Assembly (NCBI RefSeq): GCF_002097715.1
Contig: NZ_CP020738.1
Coordinates: 124,001-188,000 of the forward strand
Origin: Burkholderia ubonensis subsp. mesacidophila
GTDB lineage: Bacteria > Pseudomonadota > Gammaproteobacteria > Burkholderiales > Burkholderiaceae
Reading direction: 5' to 3'
Length of the DNA stretch: 64,000 bases
Shown here: piece by piece, positions 23,194-32,643 of the stretch
Layout: every line of letters starts with the position of its first letter
How positions within the stretch are numbered: the stretch's first letter is position 1
Position numbers and translations under genes: made by a program
The notes under the pieces: model-generated
The model's input: only the letters and a program-made list of their open reading frames with translations
Told to the model about the DNA's origin: nothing
Databases searched by the model: none

Positions 23194-24852
23194 ATGGACG
23201 ACTTTTGCCGCGCGAACTTGCCCCCGATCGAGGATTGGCCGAAATTCGTCCTTGATTTGCCGGGGCTGCAGTTTCCGCAATTTCTCAATTGCGCCGCCGC
23301 GCTGCTGGATGCCGCAGTCGAGGACCGGGGCTGGGCGGATCGCGTTGCGATCAGGACCGAGTCGGGCGTGACGTGGTCGTATCGCGAATTGCGCGATACG
23401 AGCAACCGGATCGCCAGCATGCTGGTCCACGATGCCGGCCTGGTGGCCGGCAACCGGGTGCTGTTGCACGGCACCAACCACCCGTTCCTCGCCGCGGCGT
23501 GGTTCGGCGTGGTCAAGGCGGGCGGCGTGGTCGTCACGACGATGCCGAAGCTGCGCGCGGGCGAACTGTCGACCGTCATCGACCGGGCCAAGGTCACGCA
23601 CGCGATCTGCGAAGGCGCGCTGTCGGCCGAACTCGACGCGGCGATGACGCGCATGCAATGGCGCGGCGATGTCCGGCGCTACGAGACGGAGGACGCCGGT
23701 CCGCACGCGGGCTGGCTCAACGACTATTCCGCTGCATTCACGGCCGCCGAGACGCGCGCGGACGATCCTTGCCTCATCGCGTTCACGTCGGGGACGACCG
23801 GGGAACCGAAGGCGACCGTCCATTTTCATCGCGACGTGATGGCGGCCTGCCACTGCTTTCCGCAGCACGTGCTCAAGCCCACCGCCGACGACGTCTTCTG
23901 CGGATCGCCGCCGCTCGCGTTCACGTTCGGCCTCGGCGCGCTGCTGCTGTTTCCGGTCAGCGTCGGCGCGAGCGTCGTGCTGTTGCCGAAAGCCAACCCG
24001 GAACGTCTGCTGGCGGCCGTCGCCCGGCATCGGGTCAGCATCCTGTTTACGGCGCCGGCGGCCTATCGGGTCATGCTCGACCATCTCGACGATCACGACC
24101 TCTCGTCGCTGCGCAAATGCGTGGCGGCCGGTGAAGCGCTGCCGCCCTGGACGCGCGAGGCTTGGCGCGAGCGGACCGGGATGCACCTGATCGACGGGAT
24201 CGGGGCGACCGAGATGCTGCATATCTTTGCGTCGACGGGCGACACCGAATCCAGGGCAGGCACGCTCGGCAAGGCGGTGCCCGGCTACCGCCTGGCCATC
24301 CTGGACGAGCAGGGCCGATGCCTGCCGCCCAATCAGATCGGCTTTCTGGCCGTGCAGGGGCCGACCGGGTGCCGCTACCTGAACGACGCGCGGCAACGCG
24401 ACTACGTCAAGCACGGCTGGAACCTGACGGGGGACGCCGCCTACCTGGACGACGAAGGCTATCTGTTCTATCAGGCGCGCGCGGACGACATGATCATCAC
24501 GTCCGGCTACACGGTGTCGCCCGGCGAAGTGGAGCAAGCGCTGCTGCGCCATCCCGATGTCGCCGAATGCGCGGTCGTCGGACAGATCGACGAATGGGGC
24601 GGCACGCTCATCTGCGCGCACGTCGTGCTGCAGCCGGGAATCGACGGCTCGGAGGCGTTGACGACGCAGCTGCAGCAGCACGTCAAGGGCGTGATCGCGT
24701 CGTACAAATGTCCGCATCGGGTCGCGTACCACACCGGCGGTTTGCCGCGCAACGAATCGGGCAAGTTGCGCCGCGCCGCGCTCAGGCAGGAGGCCAATGG
24801 CGCGATGCGTTCTCCGAATCACTCCGTCCGAAACGAGCTCGTCACCCTATGA
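23194..24852 (+). CDS. hmqA: Anthranilate-CoA ligase of alkylquinolone synthesis
   Basis: 552 residues of the ANL superfamily: P-loop IAFTSGTTGEPKATVHFH, GIGATEMLHIF and a C-terminal LPRNESGKLRRA with the catalytic Lys. It is closest in pattern to benzoate and 2-aminobenzoate CoA ligases. It heads an operon whose order (ligase, three KAS III-like genes, metallo-beta-lactamase, FAAL fusion, methyltransferase) is that of hmqABCDEFG, with the first five equivalent to pqsABCDE. It activates anthranilate to anthraniloyl-CoA for HmqD. ATG 23194 starts the conserved MDDFCRANLPPIEDW; an in-frame ATG 138 bp upstream lacks family support. The stop overlaps the hmqB start. Confidence 0.88.
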   Translation: MDDFCRANLPPIEDWPKFVLDLPGLQFPQFLNCAAALLDAAVEDRGWADRVAIRTESGVTWSYRELRDTSNRIASMLVHDAGLVAGNRVLLHGTNHPFLAAAWFGVVKAGGVVVTTMPKLRAGELSTVIDRAKVTHAICEGALSAELDAAMTRMQWRGDVRRYETEDAGPHAGWLNDYSAAFTAAETRADDPCLIAFTSGTTGEPKATVHFHRDVMAACHCFPQHVLKPTADDVFCGSPPLAFTFGLGALLLFPVSVGASVVLLPKANPERLLAAVARHRVSILFTAPAAYRVMLDHLDDHDLSSLRKCVAAGEALPPWTREAWRERTGMHLIDGIGATEMLHIFASTGDTESRAGTLGKAVPGYRLAILDEQGRCLPPNQIGFLAVQGPTGCRYLNDARQRDYVKHGWNLTGDAAYLDDEGYLFYQARADDMIITSGYTVSPGEVEQALLRHPDVAECAVVGQIDEWGGTLICAHVVLQPGIDGSEALTTQLQQHVKGVIASYKCPHRVAYHTGGLPRNESGKLRRAALRQEANGAMRSPNHSVRNELVTL

Positions 24853-25736
24853 AAATTCTTGGAGCCGCGGTGGCCCTGCCGGGTGCAGCGACCGCTGCGC
24901 AACCCTATGCCAACGATTACGCCGTCAAGGCAGCCCGGCAGGCGCTGCTGCAAGCCGGTTGCCTGCCGTCGGAACTGGATCTGATCGTCAGCCTGTCGAT
25001 TTCGCCCAGCCGGATGGCGGACGCGCCGGCGATCGCCGGGCCGCGGCTGGCGCACCCCGTGCAGCGCGACCTGCGTGCGCGCCATGCGGCCGTGTTCGAC
25101 CTGCTCGACGCGGACTGGACGCTCGCGCTCGATCTCGCGCAGAGCCATTGCCGGCAGCTCGGCTATCGACGCGCGCTCGTGGTTCGCGCGGAAGCGCTCG
25201 CGGATGTCGAGCAGGTCGCCACGAGCGGCTTCGCCGACGGCGCGGGGGCGATCGTCCTGACGCCTTCCGCCCATGACCGCGGCCATGCCAGCAGCTACGC
25301 GGACCTCGAGTCGCCCCCGTTCGCGACGCTCGACGCGATTCCCGCGCGGCGCGTGAACGGCGCCCTGTCGCTGGCCCGGTTCGAGAGCCGGTTCGATCAC
25401 GCCACCGGCCGATTCGACGTTGAACCGGTCAATGCGGCCGCCGCGGTGCGCGCGATGGTCGACGACGTGCAAAGCCGCATCGACCGGCCCGTCGCCAGGC
25501 TGTTTTGCGAATCGTGGATGAGCGGATGGCCGTCGATCGCCGCCGGCGCGGGGGGCGATTGCCGCGTCGAGGTCGTCGCCGGGTCGGCTGACATCCCGAA
25601 CCCGTTCCAGCTGCCCGCGTGGCTCGCGTCCCGCGTCGCAGCTTCGATGTCGTTGCGTGACGATGAACATACGGTGGTCGCCATGACGCTGGATCCGTTC
25701 AGGCCGCGCATCGCCTGCAGCACGATGGAGGTCTGA
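24849..25736 (+). CDS. hmqB: PqsB-like KAS III partner subunit
   Basis: 295 residues, a shortened thiolase/KAS III fold. The position where KAS III enzymes carry the nucleophile Cys is occupied by a FDLLDADWTLALD segment without Cys, as expected for PqsB, the catalytically silent partner of PqsC. It overlaps hmqA (ATGA) and hmqC (TGATG), consistent with equal production of the two subunits. With HmqC it would condense a fatty-acyl thioester with 2-aminobenzoylacetate to form the quinolone ring. The call rests mainly on operon position and the lost active site. Confidence 0.82.
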   Translation: MKILGAAVALPGAATAAQPYANDYAVKAARQALLQAGCLPSELDLIVSLSISPSRMADAPAIAGPRLAHPVQRDLRARHAAVFDLLDADWTLALDLAQSHCRQLGYRRALVVRAEALADVEQVATSGFADGAGAIVLTPSAHDRGHASSYADLESPPFATLDAIPARRVNGALSLARFESRFDHATGRFDVEPVNAAAAVRAMVDDVQSRIDRPVARLFCESWMSGWPSIAAGAGGDCRVEVVAGSADIPNPFQLPAWLASRVAASMSLRDDEHTVVAMTLDPFRPRIACSTMEV

Positions 25737-26845
25737 TGGTGCACAACGTCCGAATCGCAAGTCTCGCGTGCCGCTTGCCGGCACGCCAGGTCCCCAACGA
25801 CGATCCCGTGTTCGCGGGCGTCGAGCCCATTCCGGCGGAGTGGTGGCAATTCTGGGGCATCGAATCGCGCTACATGATCGATCCCGATGCCGGCGAATCC
25901 GAGCTTGCGCTGGCCGAGCGCACGGCGCGCGACGCGCTCGCCCGCGCCGGCGTGGAGCCCGCCGAACTCGATCTGGTGCTGTTCAACATGACGTCGCCGT
26001 TCGTCACGCACGCCGACGGCCGGCGCCGTTTCGCGCCGCGGCTGGCCCGTGCGCTGCGCGACCGGCTCGGCGCCACGCGCGCGCTCGACGCCGACGTCGA
26101 GATGGAATGCGCGAGCTTCGTGCTGCAACTGCAGATCGCCACCAACCTCATCAAGCAGGGACGGGTGAAGCGGGCGCTGGTGTGCTCGTCGGAGCGCATG
26201 TCGGCGGTGGTCGACTACACCACCAAGTCGTCGACGAACTTCGGCGACGGCGCGGCCGCGGCCGTGCTCGTCGCCGAGCCGGCCAATCCCCAAGGTGCGA
26301 ATTGGCTGGATGCCGCGTATCACAGCGATGGAACGCGCTACGACCTTGCGACGATACAGTGGCGCAACGCCCGGGCCCCGGCAGACGACGATGCGGCGAG
26401 CGACGCCGACAACCCGTTCGGTGCGTATTTCACGCTCAAGCCCGAAGCGCAGGAGGCGATCTCGCGTTTCATGCCCCTGGCCATTCCCGATATCGTCGAG
26501 CGGCTGTTGCACCGGAGCGGGATCGCCATCGCCGACATCGACGCGATGGTGTTCCACCAGCCGTCGGCGCTGCTCGTGCGTTCATGGGCGCAGCGGCTCG
26601 GGCTCAAGCCGGATCAATTCGTGATACGCGTGGCCGATTGCGCGTGCCTCGTGTCGGCCGCCGTGCCGTTCGCGCTGTATGAGTCGATCCGGCAGGGCGT
26701 GATCCGGCCGGGATCGCTGGTGGTGCTTGCCGGTGCGGGCGCCGGCTGGGGCTTCGGCGCGCAATTGTGGCGCTGGGGCGAAACCGTCGTGACCGATGCG
26801 GACGACGCCGTCGCCGCCGTGACCGAACAGGAGGTCCGGGCATGA
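25736..26845 (+). CDS. hmqC: PqsC-like KAS III condensing enzyme
   Basis: 369 residues. Cys125 in DVEMECASFVLQ is the expected acyl-accepting nucleophile and His274 in MVFHQPSALL the partner. The KAS III Asn is not in its usual GNM context, as in the atypical Cys-His site of PqsC. It forms a heterodimer with HmqB. In the pathway the enzyme carries the acyl chain that becomes the 2-alkenyl group and joins it to 2-aminobenzoylacetate. In this operon the acyl donor is probably supplied by HmqF. Translation is coupled on both sides. Confidence 0.88.
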   Translation: MVHNVRIASLACRLPARQVPNDDPVFAGVEPIPAEWWQFWGIESRYMIDPDAGESELALAERTARDALARAGVEPAELDLVLFNMTSPFVTHADGRRRFAPRLARALRDRLGATRALDADVEMECASFVLQLQIATNLIKQGRVKRALVCSSERMSAVVDYTTKSSTNFGDGAAAAVLVAEPANPQGANWLDAAYHSDGTRYDLATIQWRNARAPADDDAASDADNPFGAYFTLKPEAQEAISRFMPLAIPDIVERLLHRSGIAIADIDAMVFHQPSALLVRSWAQRLGLKPDQFVIRVADCACLVSAAVPFALYESIRQGVIRPGSLVVLAGAGAGWGFGAQLWRWGETVVTDADDAVAAVTEQEVRA

Positions 26846-27840
26846 GCGCCAGACTCGTCATCGCCGGGATGGGCCACGCGCTGCCGGAACGGATCGTCAG
26901 CAACGACGAGGTCGCCGGCATGATCGACACCAGCGACGCGTTCATTCGCGAACGCACCGGCGTCGTGGCGCGACGCTATCTCGCCCCCGACCAGCATCTG
27001 GCGGATCTCGCGTGCCCGGCCGCCGAACGGGCGATGGCCGACGCCGGCGTGACGCCGCACGACGTCGACCTGCTGATCGTCAATACGCTGTCGCCGGATC
27101 ATCACGACCCGTCGCAAGCGTGCTACATCCAGCCCCGGCTCGGCTTGCGCGAGGTGCCGTGCTTCGACATCCGCGCGCAATGCAGCGGCGGGCTCTACGG
27201 GATCGAGATCGCGCGCCATTTCCTCGCGAGCGGCCTGTATCGCAACGTGCTGCTGATTTGCGCCGAGGCGTTGTCGCGTCGGATCGACACCAGCAACGCC
27301 GGCCGCAACCTGTCGATCCTGCTGAGCGACGGCGCCGCCGCGCTGCTGCTGCAGGCGACGGACGACCCGGCGCGCGGCCTGATCGACCTGTCGCTCGGCG
27401 CCGACGGCACCCAGTTCGACCTGCTCATCACCGAGGCGCCCGGCGCGCGCCGCCCGCGCTTCATCGACGGCGACGACATCGCGGCCGGCCGGCATCATTT
27501 CCGGATGAAGGGCGGGCCGATGTTCGAGGACGCGACGCGGCGGATCGTCGACGCGTGCCGGCAGATGCTCGACAAGCACCGGCTGACGACCGGGGATATA
27601 GGCCTGGTCGTGCCGCACCAGCCGAACCTGCGCATCCTCGACGCGGTCATCGGGCAACTCGGGCTGCCCCGCGAGCGCTGCATGATTTCCGTCGACCAGC
27701 TGGGCAACATGGCGAGCGCGGCGTTTCCGGTCGCGCTGGCCCTCGCGCGCGAGCAAGGCCGCATGCCGGCCGGACAGCTCAATCTCCTGGTGACCTACGG
27801 CGCGGGCGCGACCTGGGCCTGTGCCCTCTATCGGAGCTGA
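26842..27840 (+). CDS. hmqD: PqsD-like anthraniloyl-CoA condensing enzyme
   Basis: 332 residues with a complete KAS III triad: Cys114 (RAQCSGGLYG), His259 (VVPHQPNLR) and Asn289 (LGNMASAAFP). The triad is offset by two residues from PqsD (Cys112, His257, Asn287). In the pqs/hmq pathway it takes anthranilate from the CoA ester onto Cys114 and condenses it with malonyl thioester to 2-aminobenzoylacetyl-CoA. The start overlaps the hmqC stop (ATGA); hmqE follows 5 bp after the stop. Confidence 0.9.
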   Translation: MSARLVIAGMGHALPERIVSNDEVAGMIDTSDAFIRERTGVVARRYLAPDQHLADLACPAAERAMADAGVTPHDVDLLIVNTLSPDHHDPSQACYIQPRLGLREVPCFDIRAQCSGGLYGIEIARHFLASGLYRNVLLICAEALSRRIDTSNAGRNLSILLSDGAAALLLQATDDPARGLIDLSLGADGTQFDLLITEAPGARRPRFIDGDDIAAGRHHFRMKGGPMFEDATRRIVDACRQMLDKHRLTTGDIGLVVPHQPNLRILDAVIGQLGLPRERCMISVDQLGNMASAAFPVALALAREQGRMPAGQLNLLVTYGAGATWACALYRS

Positions 27841-27845
27841 ACGAC

Positions 27846-28742
27846 ATGCTGAACGATTCCCCGGGGTGGATCGATTCGCGGCTGGCGCTCATCGGCACGG
27901 CGGACGTGCCGCTGTACGTGATCGTCAACGACGAGGCCGCGACGCTGATCGAGGGCGGCCTGAGCGGGATGACGGAGCTCGTATGGCGGCAGCTTCACGA
28001 CCTGCTGCGGGACTTCGGCGGCATCCGGCATTTGCGCTACTGGTTCGTCACCCACTCGCACTATGACCACTGCAGCTTGCTGACGACGCTCAAGTCGCGC
28101 ATGCCGTGGGTTCATGTATCCGGGTCTCCCGACACCTACGATGCGTTCCAGAGTCCGTCGGCCTGCCGGACCATCCGCCAGCTCGACGCGCACGCATCGC
28201 AGTCCTGGGACCCGCCCGTCGGCATCGATCTCACCGAGTTGCCCGAGCTGCTGTTCTACCCCGTCAATCCGGGCACGCGGCTCGACATCGGCGACGGCAT
28301 GGAGATTCGGGCGATCGCGCTCCCGGGCCACAGCCGCTGCCAGTTCGGCTACTACTGCCCGCAACTGGACATCGGCTTCGTGTCGGATGCCCTCGGCGAG
28401 TTTCACGGCCCCACCACCTGGTTGCCGCTGGTCTTTCAGGATCTGTTCGCGTATCGGCACTCGCTGGACGTCATCGAGCAACTGGAGGCGCCGCGGCTCG
28501 CGTTGGGCCACCACGGCATCCTCACGGGCGAGCTCGCGCGGTCGGCCGTGCGGCAGGCGCGCGCTTGTCTCGATGCGCGCGAGACCGACGCGCGCGCCGT
28601 GCGCGGCAATGCCACCGCCGCGCATGAGCTGGCCCATGAATGGACTGCGCGATACGCGGCAAGGAGTGAACGCGTGGTGCCGCGCGCGCTGCATCTCAAA
28701 AGCATGATGCGCATGATCGATCTGTTCCATCGCGCCGAATAG
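27846..28742 (+). CDS. hmqE: PqsE-like metallo-beta-lactamase-fold thioesterase
   Basis: 298 residues with the metal motif THSHYDHC (His70, His72, Asp74, His75), nearly identical to THKHYDHC of PqsE. Later ligands are GHSRCQ, SDALGEFHG and GHHG. The C-terminal half keeps the PqsE-like ALHLKSMMRMIDLFHR ending. In the pathway PqsE hydrolyses 2-aminobenzoylacetyl-CoA, while in Pseudomonas it also works as a partner of RhlR; whether HmqE has a second regulatory role cannot be seen. A 5-bp gap after hmqD indicates the same transcript. Confidence 0.9.
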   Translation: MLNDSPGWIDSRLALIGTADVPLYVIVNDEAATLIEGGLSGMTELVWRQLHDLLRDFGGIRHLRYWFVTHSHYDHCSLLTTLKSRMPWVHVSGSPDTYDAFQSPSACRTIRQLDAHASQSWDPPVGIDLTELPELLFYPVNPGTRLDIGDGMEIRAIALPGHSRCQFGYYCPQLDIGFVSDALGEFHGPTTWLPLVFQDLFAYRHSLDVIEQLEAPRLALGHHGILTGELARSAVRQARACLDARETDARAVRGNATAAHELAHEWTARYAARSERVVPRALHLKSMMRMIDLFHRAE

Positions 28743-28831
28743 CCGTATCGGGATTCCCGCCGCAGCAAGGCATGGGCGCCGGCCGGCGCCGGGCCGCTGC
28801 TCGCTGTTTTCATTCCTCTTCCGACGACATC

Positions 28832-31800
28832 ATGACCACTGCGACCTTGCCGACCACGCTGAGCGAATTGCTCCAGACCCGAGCCGCCACGCTCGGCGAC
28901 CAAACCGCCTACGTGTTCCTGAGCGGCCCGCCCGAACAGGAACAGGCCGACTCGATGACCTTCGCGGAGCTCGACGCCCGCGCCCGCCGGGTCGCCGCGC
29001 TGCTGCAGCAGAATGCGGTCGACATCGGCGACCGGGTCCTGCTGCTGTGCCGGCCGGGGCTCGACTACGTCAGCGCCTTCATGGGGTGCCTGTATGCGGG
29101 CGCCGTCGCGGTGCCGGCATACCCGCCGCGCAACAAGCAACATATGGTGCGGATCGCCGGCATCGTCAGGAACGCAGGCGCGAACACGATTCTGTGCTCG
29201 CCCGAAGACCTGGAGCGTTGCACGACATGGATCGCCGATACCGAAGCATCCGGCAGCACGCTGCTCGATGTCGGGGCCGCCGAGGCGATTGCGTTCCTGC
29301 CCGCGCCCGCCAGCGTGCCGCCGTCCCACGTCGCCTTCCTGCAATACACGTCGGGGACCACCGGCACGCCCAAGGGCGTGATGGTGTCGCACGGCAACCT
29401 GATGCATAACCTGGGGATGCTGCGCGAATGGTTCGGCTATGACGAGCGGAGCACGATGGTCAGCTGGCTGCCGCCGTACCACGACATGGGCCTGATCGGC
29501 GTGATCCTGACGTCGCTCTACGGTGGCTTCCGGTGCGTCCTGATGGCCCCGGAGCGTTTCATCCAGCATCCGTACCTGTGGTTGCGCGCCATCAGCCAAT
29601 ATCGCGCGGATCTGACGGGCGCGCCGGATTTTGCTTACCGGATGGCCTGCCGGCGAGTCTCCGACGAACAACTGGCGACGCTCGACCTGTCGTGTATCCG
29701 GACCGCCTATAACGGTGCCGAATCCGTACGCGCCAGTACCTTGTCGGATTTTGCAAAACGCTTCGCCGCCGCGGGCTTCTCCGCCGGGAGTTTTCGACCG
29801 TGTTACGGGCTGGCGGAGGGGACGCTGTTCGTCGCCGGCCGCACGGCGCAGCAGCCGATCCGGACGGTGTGCGTCGACCAGGCCGCGCTCCAGCGGCAAT
29901 CCGTGGTGATCTGCGGCGAGTTCGCGGGGGTCTCGCCGGCGTCCCTGGATCGCCCGGGCGAACGTGTGCTGGTCAGCGTGGGCCGTCCCGCGGGCGACCA
30001 GCGCGTGGTCGTGCGCGATCTGCAGGCGAACGCGCATTGCGTCGACGGGGCCATCGGCGAAATCTGCGTGGCCGGCCCAAGCGTCGCCGCCGGATACTGG
30101 CAGCTGGACGAGCAGACGCAATCGACCTTCCGGCACACGCTGGCGGGCAATCCGGATCAGGCGTTCATGCGGACCGGCGATCTCGGCTTCATGCTGGGCG
30201 GCGAGCTCTACGTCACCGGCCGGCTCAAGGACATGGTCATCCTGGCCGGCCGCAACTACTACTCGGAAGACATCGAGTACGCGCTGATCGTCGGCGTGCC
30301 GGAACTGGTGCCGAACGGCTGCGCGGCCTTCATGGACGACCAGGTCGGTGCGGAGCGCCTGATCGTCGTGGCGGAAGTCGAGCGCACGCAGCGCAAGGGC
30401 AATCTCGACGGCTTCATCGACGCGATTCGCAAGGCGATCTGGAATCGCCTCGACATCGGCCCGAGCGCGATCGTGCTGGTGTCGCCCGGCAGCGTGCCGA
30501 AAACGTCGAGCGGCAAGGTGCGCCGCAGCACGTGCCGCACGCAGCTGCGCGACGGCGAGCTGACGATCCTCGCGCAGTGGGACGTCGATGCGGGCGCGCA
30601 AACGCCGGAGCCGGAGCGCCGGCAACCCGCGCGCCCGGCCGCCGCCATCGACGTGTCGCCGGCCGGCGGTCACCGGCGGCATGACGCTGCCACCGTCGAC
30701 GAACTGAACGACTGGCTCAGGCACTACGCACGCACACGGATCGATTCGCGCACCATCGACGAGCGTCGGACCATTCCGCCGCACGTCGTGCTCGATTTCG
30801 GCAACCAGGGCCTCCTCGGCATGCCGATCGACCGTTCGTATGGCGGCCTTGGCCTCACGCATCGCGACACGTTGCGCGTGATCTCGCAACTGGCCGCGAT
30901 CGATTCGACACTGGCTTTCTTCGTCGGCCTGAACAACACGCTCGGGATCCTGCCGATCATGCAGCATGCGCAGGCGCCGCTGCGCGACGAATTGTTGCCG
31001 AGCCTCGCGAGCGGCCGGATGCTCGCCGCCTTCGCGATGAGCGAATCGGCAGCGGGCTCCCATCCGCGCGCGATCACCTCGCGCGCGCAGCGCATCGACA
31101 CCGGTGACTGGCTGGTCTCCGGAAACAAGCGCTGGAGCGGCTCATCCGCGTGGGCGGGGATCATCAACGTGTTCGCCAAGCAGGCCGACGGCACCGGGAT
31201 GGTCGGACTGGCGGTGCGCCCCGGCACGCCGGGCGTGCGGATCGGCGCCGAGGAGCTGACGATGGGCGTGCGCGGCATGATCCAGAATTCGCTGCACCTG
31301 GACCGCGCACGGATCAGCGACGCGTACCGGCTCGGCGGCATCGGACAGGGCATGCCCGTCGCGCAGCAGGCCATGAACATTGCGCGCCTCGCGATCGCGG
31401 CCGTCTGCCTGGGCGGAATGAAACGCTGTGCGCAGCTGATGCATCGCTACGGGGCGCGGCGCCAGATCGGCACCGGCCTGCTGCTGGACAATCCGCTGAG
31501 CCGCCTGCGCCTGGGCGAGCTGCGGCACCGCATCGACGGACTCAACGCGCTGGTCGAGCACCTGGCCGCCGAGCTGGACCTCGGCGTCGAGGTGCCGGAG
31601 GACTGCCTGCTGGTTTCGAAGATTCTCGGCTCCGAGCTGCTGTCGCAATCGGCCGACGAGATGATGCAGTTTCTCGGCGGCCGGGGCTATATCGAAACCA
31701 ACCTGGCGCCGCAGATCTTCCGGGACGCGCGCCTGACCCGCATCTTCGAGGGGCCGACCGAAACGCTGCTGGTGCACCTGGGCAGCCGTCTGCTCAACGG

Positions 31801-32632
31801 CAGCGACGACTTGCCGCGCTATCTGGAGCGTGCGCTGGGCGCCGGCGTGCTGGCCAGGGAGCTGCGCCAGCTGGGCGAGCAGCTGGCGGAAGACGGGCTC
31901 GCCAATGCGTCGAAACTCGACGGCGCCGCGCACGCCGCCGTCTGGGTCAATTACTGGCTCGGCTCGGTCGCGCAATGGGGATTGCTGCTGGCGGTGATCG
32001 AGCGCGCGGCTGCGCAGCAGCGCATCGACGACGGGGCGCTGCGCTGGGTGCAGAGCCAGTACGAACGCGCGATCGAGGCGGCCCAGCGGCAGGTCGGCCT
32101 GCGCGCCGCGCTGTCCACGACGGCGGAATTGAACGACTGGGCCGAGCGCAACGGCTTCGAGATCGGCTCGATCGACCAGACAGTCCCGGCTGCAAGCCAA
32201 CCCGTCGATCCGCTGCTGGGCGCCGAGGCCGGCGCGCCTGACGAACCCGCCGGCGAAGACGCCGGTCCAGTGGCGGAACCGATCGTGACCGAGCCGGCGA
32301 GCCGGATCGATCGCGAGCGGGCCGACTCCGTCGAACAATGGCTCATCGCGTGGCTGGGCGAGCGCCTCAAGCAGCGCAAGCTTCGTTTGACGCGTGAGAC
32401 GACGTTCGCCGAGATCGGCCTCGACTCGATCCTCGCCGTCGAAATGACGATGGTGGTCAGTGAAACGTTCAGCGTGACCGTCGATCCGTCGGCGGTCTGG
32501 GATTACCCGTCCATCTGCACGTTGGCCGCCCATGTCGCGCCCCGCATTCGCGGCGCTGCGCCGGCGGCGGCCGTTGCGCACGCCGATTCGGATGCCCCTT
32601 CGCCCATTGCAGCCCAACCTTCGACCTTGTGA
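28832..32632 (+). CDS. hmqF: FAAL-acyl-CoA dehydrogenase-ACP fusion forming the 2-alkenyl chain
   Basis: 1266 residues in three blocks. The first (about 1-590) is a fatty-acyl-AMP ligase: LQYTSGTTGTPKGVMVSHGN, SWLPPYHDMGLIG, CYGLAEGTLF. The second (about 620-1010) is an acyl-CoA dehydrogenase domain with AMSESAAGSHPRA, KRWSGSSAWAGI and QFLGGRGYIE. The third (about 1170-1245) is an ACP with GLDSILAVE, phosphopantetheine Ser1199. The layout fits loading a fatty acid onto the fused ACP and introducing the trans-2 double bond found in HMAQ side chains. The ATG at 28832 is used; an earlier GTG-type extension shows no homology. It belongs to the hmq operon. Confidence 0.88.
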   Translation: MTTATLPTTLSELLQTRAATLGDQTAYVFLSGPPEQEQADSMTFAELDARARRVAALLQQNAVDIGDRVLLLCRPGLDYVSAFMGCLYAGAVAVPAYPPRNKQHMVRIAGIVRNAGANTILCSPEDLERCTTWIADTEASGSTLLDVGAAEAIAFLPAPASVPPSHVAFLQYTSGTTGTPKGVMVSHGNLMHNLGMLREWFGYDERSTMVSWLPPYHDMGLIGVILTSLYGGFRCVLMAPERFIQHPYLWLRAISQYRADLTGAPDFAYRMACRRVSDEQLATLDLSCIRTAYNGAESVRASTLSDFAKRFAAAGFSAGSFRPCYGLAEGTLFVAGRTAQQPIRTVCVDQAALQRQSVVICGEFAGVSPASLDRPGERVLVSVGRPAGDQRVVVRDLQANAHCVDGAIGEICVAGPSVAAGYWQLDEQTQSTFRHTLAGNPDQAFMRTGDLGFMLGGELYVTGRLKDMVILAGRNYYSEDIEYALIVGVPELVPNGCAAFMDDQVGAERLIVVAEVERTQRKGNLDGFIDAIRKAIWNRLDIGPSAIVLVSPGSVPKTSSGKVRRSTCRTQLRDGELTILAQWDVDAGAQTPEPERRQPARPAAAIDVSPAGGHRRHDAATVDELNDWLRHYARTRIDSRTIDERRTIPPHVVLDFGNQGLLGMPIDRSYGGLGLTHRDTLRVISQLAAIDSTLAFFVGLNNTLGILPIMQHAQAPLRDELLPSLASGRMLAAFAMSESAAGSHPRAITSRAQRIDTGDWLVSGNKRWSGSSAWAGIINVFAKQADGTGMVGLAVRPGTPGVRIGAEELTMGVRGMIQNSLHLDRARISDAYRLGGIGQGMPVAQQAMNIARLAIAAVCLGGMKRCAQLMHRYGARRQIGTGLLLDNPLSRLRLGELRHRIDGLNALVEHLAAELDLGVEVPEDCLLVSKILGSELLSQSADEMMQFLGGRGYIETNLAPQIFRDARLTRIFEGPTETLLVHLGSRLLNGSDDLPRYLERALGAGVLARELRQLGEQLAEDGLANASKLDGAAHAAVWVNYWLGSVAQWGLLLAVIERAAAQQRIDDGALRWVQSQYERAIEAAQRQVGLRAALSTTAELNDWAERNGFEIGSIDQTVPAASQPVDPLLGAEAGAPDEPAGEDAGPVAEPIVTEPASRIDRERADSVEQWLIAWLGERLKQRKLRLTRETTFAEIGLDSILAVEMTMVVSETFSVTVDPSAVWDYPSICTLAAHVAPRIRGAAPAAAVAHADSDAPSPIAAQPSTL

Positions 32633-32643
32633 GACCGTCCAAC